From positions 59,688 to 123,687 of the forward strand of contig CAYXZP010000001.1 in assembly GCA_964469485.1 (NCBI GenBank): a stretch of DNA of 64,000 nucleotides, read 5' to 3'. This document shows, piece by piece, positions 59,669 through 64,000 of this stretch. A program made the position numbers and the translations under genes. The notes beneath the pieces are model-generated. The model saw only the letters and a program-made list of their open reading frames with translations, had not been told where the DNA came from and ran no database searches. Position 1 is the stretch's first letter. Every line of letters begins with the position of its first letter. Source of the stretch: CAYXZP01 sp964469485. Lineage in GTDB: Bacteria; Desulfobacterota; Binatia; UBA1149; CAYXZP01.

Positions 59669-62074
59669 ATCTCCGAGAGCAGCCAGACAAAAACACCCGC
59701 CGAGGCCTCTGCGGTCTCGCTGGAACTGCTCGCGGCCGTGAGCGAGCTGGTCGGGCGCACAGGCGATTACCAGGAGGCCCTCGAGGGTACGGTCCGCCTG
59801 CTGGCCGGCAGGCTCGATTGCGAGGTCTGCTCTCTTTACAGCTACGACCCCGCGAGCGAGACCCTGACGCTGGCCGCTACCGAGGGGCTGCCGACCCGCA
59901 GTATCGGGCGCGTGACAATGGGCAAGGGCGAGGGCCTGGTCGGCCTGGTTGTGGAAGAGGGCCGTGAGGTGAGCGTCCAGGACGCTCTTGCTCACGAGCG
60001 CTTCAAGTTCTTTCCCGAACTCGGCGAGGAAAAGTACCGGGCCTTTCTCGGCTCGCCGGTGGGCGAGGGCGAGGGAACCGCCGGCGTGCTCGTTCTGCAG
60101 GCCCGCCGCCGCCGCCGCTTCACGGACGGGGAGGTGTCTCTGCTGCGTTCGGTGGCCAACCAGTTGCGCCCGGTCATGGTCGGGGCACAGCTGGCCGAGC
60201 GCTTGCTCAAAGAGGAGAAGGAACGCGAGATATACCGGCGCGGCATGACAAGGGCCATACGGCGGCTCGAGCAGCACGAGGCTTCCTCACGCCGGCAGCG
60301 GTCTTCGGAAGGGCTTTCCCACCACGGACCCGAGCGCATGACGGGCAATCCGGTCTCGCCGGGCATCGGCATAGGCCGCGTGGTCCTGGTCAAGGCCCCC
60401 GCCGACCTCGACCACGTCGGCGTTCACAAGGGTGACCCGGAGGTCGAGAGCGGCCGTTTCGAAAAGGCTCTGGCCGAGAGCCGCCGGGAGGTGGAACGCG
60501 CGCGCACCCACATGCGAGAACTCGTGCCCGAGGTCGGCGGGGCCATCTACGAGGCCCTCGGGATGGTGCTCGACGACCCGGGGTTCGGAGAACACGTTCG
60601 CTCGCGCATCAGCCACGGCAGGGCCGCCGAGTCTGCCGTAAAGGGGGTGGTCGAGGAGTACGTGGAACGGTTCATGGCCATGGACGATCCCTATCTTCGC
60701 GAGCGGTCCACCGATGTCCGTGACGTTGGCCAGCGTATCCTACGTTATCTGAGCGGCGCCGAGACCGTTCCCGCCGATATTGGCGAGGACGCCGTGCTGG
60801 TGGCCGAGGAACTGACCCTTTCCGACCTCTCCCTGGTTGACGCCTCTAAGCTCAAGGGGATAGTGGGTACGCGTGGCGGGGCCACCTCACACGCGGCTAT
60901 CCTAGCGAAATCGTTGGAGATTCCCACCGTGGTCGGTGTTGCGGGCGTGGCCCGGGCCACGGTCGAAGGCGATGCCATCATCGTCGATGGCAATTCGGGG
61001 ACGGTCTACCTGAGGCCCGGCGACGAGGTCCGCGCCGAGTACGACAGGCTCCAAGCTCAGTTCGCGGCTTTCCAGAAGGGGCTCGAGAAGCTCAGGGACC
61101 AACCGGCCGAGACTACCGATGGGCACCGTGTTCCGCTCTATGCCAACATCGGGCTGCTGGCCGACCTTGACTTCGCTGACGCCCACGGGGCTGAAGGCAT
61201 CGGGTTGTACCGCACCGAGCTGCCCTTCCTGTCCTACCGCGACTTCCCGAGCGAGGACGAGCAAGTGCGTCTTTACCGGCGCGTGATCGAGCGCATGAAT
61301 GGGCGGCCGGTCACCATCCGTACCCTCGACCTCGGCGCCGACAAGTATCCCTCCTTCCTGGACGGGGAGCGGGAACAGAACCCTTTCCTCGGTTGGCGTT
61401 CCATCCGTATCTCGCTTGCCGAGGAGGACCTGTTCCAAGAACAGATCCGGGCGATCTTGAAGGCCGCCTCGGATTGTCCGCTGCGTATCCTGTTTCCGAT
61501 GATAAGCGGCGTGGAAGAGCTCCGGCGTACGCGTGAGATCTATTCGGAATGCGTTTTCGATCTGGCCATCGACGGCATCGCCGTACGCGATGACATCGAA
61601 CTGGGCGCCATGATCGAGGTCCCCTCGGCCGTGCTGCGGGCCCCCCAGATCATGCGCGAGGTGGACTTCGTCTCGATCGGGACCAACGACCTCATCCAGT
61701 ACACTTTGGCCGTCGACCGTGACAACCGGCGCGTTGCGCCCATGTACGAGCCCCTGCACCCGGCCGTGCTCCAGTCGATCCGCGCGGTGATCGAGGCCGC
61801 CCACGATGCCGGCCGCAGGGTGGGGCTTTGCGGCGAGATGGCCGCCGACCCGCGCTGCACGCTGTTCCTGCTCGGGATCGGGCTGGACGAACTGAGCATG
61901 GGGCCGTTGCATATCCCCGTGGTCAAGCGGCTGATACGCTCGGTGAGCGTCAGCGAGGCCCGTTCGATCGCCGAGCAGATGCTCCGCTACGATACGATCG
62001 AGGAGGTCAAGGGCTACAGCTTCGCCCGGCTGCGAGAACTCGGACTGATCGAAGTGGTCGAATCGCTGGCCTGA
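59669..62074 (+). CDS. ptsP: PtsP, GAF-domain phosphoenolpyruvate-protein phosphotransferase (enzyme I-Ntr)
   Basis: About 801 residues. A GAF domain (about 20-190: CEVCSLYSYD, GLVGLVVEEG, YRAFLGSPVG) is followed by a PEP-utiliser N-terminal region, the phospho-His domain (GGATSHAAILAKSLEIPTVVG, about 405-425) and the PEP-binding TIM barrel (IGLYRTELPFL, GTNDLIQYTLAVDR, GLCGEMAADP). It passes phosphate from PEP to NPr, regulating nitrogen and carbon metabolism. I set the start at ATC 59669 because a perfect Shine-Dalgarno precedes it and the first GAF helix begins before the GTG at 59738, which is the canonical alternative. It follows thiD by 77 bp. Confidence 0.9.
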   Translation: MSESSQTKTPAEASAVSLELLAAVSELVGRTGDYQEALEGTVRLLAGRLDCEVCSLYSYDPASETLTLAATEGLPTRSIGRVTMGKGEGLVGLVVEEGREVSVQDALAHERFKFFPELGEEKYRAFLGSPVGEGEGTAGVLVLQARRRRRFTDGEVSLLRSVANQLRPVMVGAQLAERLLKEEKEREIYRRGMTRAIRRLEQHEASSRRQRSSEGLSHHGPERMTGNPVSPGIGIGRVVLVKAPADLDHVGVHKGDPEVESGRFEKALAESRREVERARTHMRELVPEVGGAIYEALGMVLDDPGFGEHVRSRISHGRAAESAVKGVVEEYVERFMAMDDPYLRERSTDVRDVGQRILRYLSGAETVPADIGEDAVLVAEELTLSDLSLVDASKLKGIVGTRGGATSHAAILAKSLEIPTVVGVAGVARATVEGDAIIVDGNSGTVYLRPGDEVRAEYDRLQAQFAAFQKGLEKLRDQPAETTDGHRVPLYANIGLLADLDFADAHGAEGIGLYRTELPFLSYRDFPSEDEQVRLYRRVIERMNGRPVTIRTLDLGADKYPSFLDGEREQNPFLGWRSIRISLAEEDLFQEQIRAILKAASDCPLRILFPMISGVEELRRTREIYSECVFDLAIDGIAVRDDIELGAMIEVPSAVLRAPQIMREVDFVSIGTNDLIQYTLAVDRDNRRVAPMYEPLHPAVLQSIRAVIEAAHDAGRRVGLCGEMAADPRCTLFLLGIGLDELSMGPLHIPVVKRLIRSVSVSEARSIAEQMLRYDTIEEVKGYSFARLRELGLIEVVESLA

Positions 62075-62112
62075 GCCGGCGCCGAGGTCCGGCCCGGGCG
62101 TGGGCGCCAGGC

Positions 62113-62118
62113 TTGACA
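62113..62118 (+). promoter_or_regulatory. -35 box upstream of the HU gene
   Basis: TTGACA at 62113-62118. Downstream at the right distance are TAACCA (62135-62140) and AACCAT (62136-62141), neither a good -10. With the strong RBS GAGGGGGG (62163-62170) this is the probable HU promoter region. Confidence 0.35.
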
Positions 62119-62175
62119 GCCGGGCGCAAGCTGTTAACCATGAGCTAGTTTATTGACCGTCCGAGGGGGGAAAAA

Positions 62176-62454
62176 ATGACAAAGACTCAGCTCGTTGAGA
62201 AGCTCGCCGACGCCGCCGGCCTCAACAAACAACAATCGGCCCAGGTGCTCGAGGCTCTGGTGGACATCGTCGTCGACTCGGTGAAGGGGGGCGACCCTGT
62301 GAAGATTGCCGGCCTCGGTACCTTCAAGAAGAGGCACACCAAGGCTCGTCAGGGCCGCAACCCACAGACGGGAGAGACCATACAGATCCCGGCCCGTACC
62401 AAGGCGGCCTTTACCGTGGCCAAGTCCTTCAAGGACGCGGTTCTCGGCACCTGA
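62176..62454 (+). CDS. HU-family DNA-binding protein
   Basis: A 92-residue histone-like protein. It begins TKTQLVEKLADAAGLNKQQSAQVLEAL (two helices). Next come the beta-arm GDPVKIAGLGTFKKRHTKARQGRNPQTGE, with the tip proline (RNPQTGE) that intercalates into DNA, then the C-terminal IQIPARTKAAFTVAKSFKDAVLG. It dimerises, bends DNA and compacts the nucleoid. Whether it is HU or IHF cannot be told from one gene. The start is ATG 62176 behind GAGGGGGG. It is convergent with the RND gene, four bp apart. Confidence 0.96.
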   Translation: MTKTQLVEKLADAAGLNKQQSAQVLEALVDIVVDSVKGGDPVKIAGLGTFKKRHTKARQGRNPQTGETIQIPARTKAAFTVAKSFKDAVLGT

Positions 62455-62458
62455 CCTG

Positions 62459-64000
62459 TCAGCCCGTCCGGGGCGACACAGTTTCTTCGCCTACGGCAGC
62501 GACCGTCGCTTCGGCGGTCGCTGCCGCCTTTTTCGACAGCCGCGTCCTGGCCCTGTCGAGCATGCTGTAAAAGACCGGAACCACCACGAGCGTGAGCAGC
62601 GTCGAGGTGGTCATGCCCGCGACCACGGCCACCCCGAGCGGGCGGCGCGTTTCGGCGCCCGCACCCGTGCCCAGGGCAATGGGCAGTATACCGAATATAG
62701 TGGACAGCGCCGTCATCAGGATGGGGCGCAGCCTGGTGCGGCCCGCCTCTAATATCGCCGCTCGCGTTTCCACCCCGCGGCGTCGCAGCACGTTGATGTA
62801 GTCGACCAGCAGGATGGAGTTCTTGGTCACCAGTCCCATGAGCATGATGATGCCGATGAAGCTGTAGACGTTGAGCGTCATCCCGAGGGTGCTCAGCCCC
62901 ACGAGCGCCCCCAGCATCGCCAGCGGAAGGGCCATCATTATGGTGAGCGGGTCGATGAAGCTCTCGAACTGTCCGGCCAGTACGAGATAGATCGCCACCA
63001 GGGCAAGCACGAAGGTGAACCCGAGCCCCTGGGATCCTTTCTCGTACTCGCGCGACTGGCCGACCAATGCCATCGTAAAACCTTCGGGGAGCCCGCTCTT
63101 GGCCATACGCTTGATCTGTTCGACGGCCGTCCCGAGGTCGGTCCCGTCGAGGCTGGCGTCGATCGTGACCGAACGTCTGCGGTCATAGTGGTTGACCGCG
63201 CTCGGGCCGACCCGTTCGTGCACCGACACGATGTTGGCGAGCGGCATCAGTTCTCCCGAGCGGCTCCTTACGTAGATCGCCCCGAGGTCGCCGGGGCTGA
63301 ACCGGTCGTCGGCGGCCAGTTGCAGGATAACGTTGTAGCGTTCGTTGCCTACCGTGTAGTGGGTGACCTCGTCGCTGCCGAGCAGCACTCGCAAGGTCTC
63401 GGCGATGTCAGCTGCCGAGATCCCGAGCGCGGCCGCCTTGTCGCGCTCTATGGTCACCGACAGTTGCGGCTTGTCGATGTCGAGGTCGGTTTCGACGTCG
63501 TGGAGCCCCTTCATGCCCGCGACCATTTCCCGTAGCCTCTCGGAGTGGGTGGCCAGCGCATCGAGGTCGGGGTGCTGGATGGCCACACGCAGCGGCTTGG
63601 AACGGCCGCCAAGATGGAGCGCGTTGGAGACGAAGAAGGCGACGTCGGCTCCCGCGATGTCGAGGGTCTTGTGGCGCAGCTCCTTGACGCCCTCCTGGGT
63701 GCTGCGCTTGCGTCCGGGACGGGGCTCGAGCCGGATGAACATCACGCCGGTGTTAACCTGGCCGGGTCCGCCGCGGGTTATGGCGAGCACCGAGAAGTAG
63801 GATTTCACGTCGGGGTCGTCGTCGAGCATAGCTTCGACACGGCGCTGATAACGGTCCTGATAGTCGAGCGTGGACCCCTCGGGGGTTTTGATGCTCGCGA
63901 CCATGTAGCCGCGGTCATCGTCGGGCTCGAACGCCTTGCCGACCGCCGAGAACAGCACCACGCTCATGCCGAGAGCCGCGACGACGAGGGCTACGACGGC
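62459..64000 (-). CDS. RND-family efflux transporter permease (C-terminal part)
   Basis: The 514 C-terminal residues of an AcrB/MexB-type pump, running off the window, so the N-terminal half is missing. Visible are the second periplasmic porter region (FEPDDDRGYMVASIKTPEGS, the GGPGQVNTGVMFIRL segment, VGNERYNVILQL), then membrane helices 7-12 with EYEKGSQGLGFTFVLALVAIYLVLAGQFESFIDP, LVTKNSILLVDYIN and GRTRLRPILMTALSTIFGILP. The substrate cannot be predicted. A membrane-fusion protein and outer-membrane channel would be expected upstream (beyond 64000). Confidence 0.93.
   Translation of the reverse strand, partial: AVVALVVAALGMSVVLFSAVGKAFEPDDDRGYMVASIKTPEGSTLDYQDRYQRRVEAMLDDDPDVKSYFSVLAITRGGPGQVNTGVMFIRLEPRPGRKRSTQEGVKELRHKTLDIAGADVAFFVSNALHLGGRSKPLRVAIQHPDLDALATHSERLREMVAGMKGLHDVETDLDIDKPQLSVTIERDKAAALGISAADIAETLRVLLGSDEVTHYTVGNERYNVILQLAADDRFSPGDLGAIYVRSRSGELMPLANIVSVHERVGPSAVNHYDRRRSVTIDASLDGTDLGTAVEQIKRMAKSGLPEGFTMALVGQSREYEKGSQGLGFTFVLALVAIYLVLAGQFESFIDPLTIMMALPLAMLGALVGLSTLGMTLNVYSFIGIIMLMGLVTKNSILLVDYINVLRRRGVETRAAILEAGRTRLRPILMTALSTIFGILPIALGTGAGAETRRPLGVAVVAGMTTSTLLTLVVVPVFYSMLDRARTRLSKKAAATAEATVAAVGEETVSPRTG

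Overview
The window is a GC-rich, densely coded bacterial chromosome segment. Three runs of exactly ten N show it is a metagenomic or draft scaffold. Tat translocase, outer-membrane-type lipoproteins, PBP1A, an AsmA-like protein, an RND pump and PtsP point to a Gram-negative. The arg/dap order (argB-D-F-G-H, lipoprotein, lysA-dapF-dapA-dapB) and the mix of methylmalonyl-CoA, ETF and ArsI genes would fit the former Deltaproteobacteria (Desulfobacterota, Myxococcota or Binatota-like lineages). That placement is an inference from gene content. I saw no rRNA, tRNA, CRISPR array or insertion sequence.

Layout. 1-4433 (minus): methylmalonyl-CoA mutase (cut by the window edge) behind the four subunits of a biotin-dependent, sodium-pumping methylmalonyl-CoA decarboxylase. 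4521-9768: a DUF192 lipoprotein, a membrane Fe-S oxidoreductase (EtfD type), a small arsenic module (ArsR and the C-As lyase ArsI), and etfBA. 9936-18913: mixed metabolism, including a formyltransferase-fold hydrolase, HAD phosphatase, HupE/UreJ protein, degenerate ADP-ribosylglycohydrolase, aldehyde dehydrogenase, GT-C membrane protein, 3-hydroxyacyl-CoA dehydrogenase and an MDR oxidoreductase. 19102-21934: pntA1-pntA2-pntB transhydrogenase.

21998-29052 (minus): the most unusual region. Three tandem paralogues encode secreted, cysteine-rich proteins of about 690-820 residues, each with its own TTGACA/T-type promoter and a hairpin at its end. Two share a 726-bp block in which I see only two mismatches. 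The third carries an extra C-terminal cytochrome-like CX4CH domain. I do not recognise the family's function.

29296-47375 (almost all minus): an MBL hydrolase and cobalamin adenosyltransferase pair (the latter makes the mutase cofactor), a PAS/HisKA/receiver protein with no ATPase domain, then a co-directional run of 17 genes from xerC through hslVU, argBDFGH, a lipoprotein, fabD, lysA, dapF, dapA, dapB and folK to a transaldolase-family aldolase. 47384-53444: an alpha/beta hydrolase, small zinc-ribbon protein, lipoprotein, enoyl-CoA hydratase, AsmA-like protein, two small proteins and tatBC. 53499-62454: a histone-deacetylase-family protein, PBP1A, sirtuin, DegT aminotransferase, thiD, ptsP (probably starting at a non-standard ATC) and an HU protein. 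The window ends in a partial RND transporter.

Together the genes suggest acyl-CoA and propionyl-CoA metabolism: hydratase, dehydrogenase, ETF feeding the EtfD-like quinone reductase, and B12-dependent mutase linked to a sodium-pumping decarboxylase. NADPH would come from transhydrogenase.
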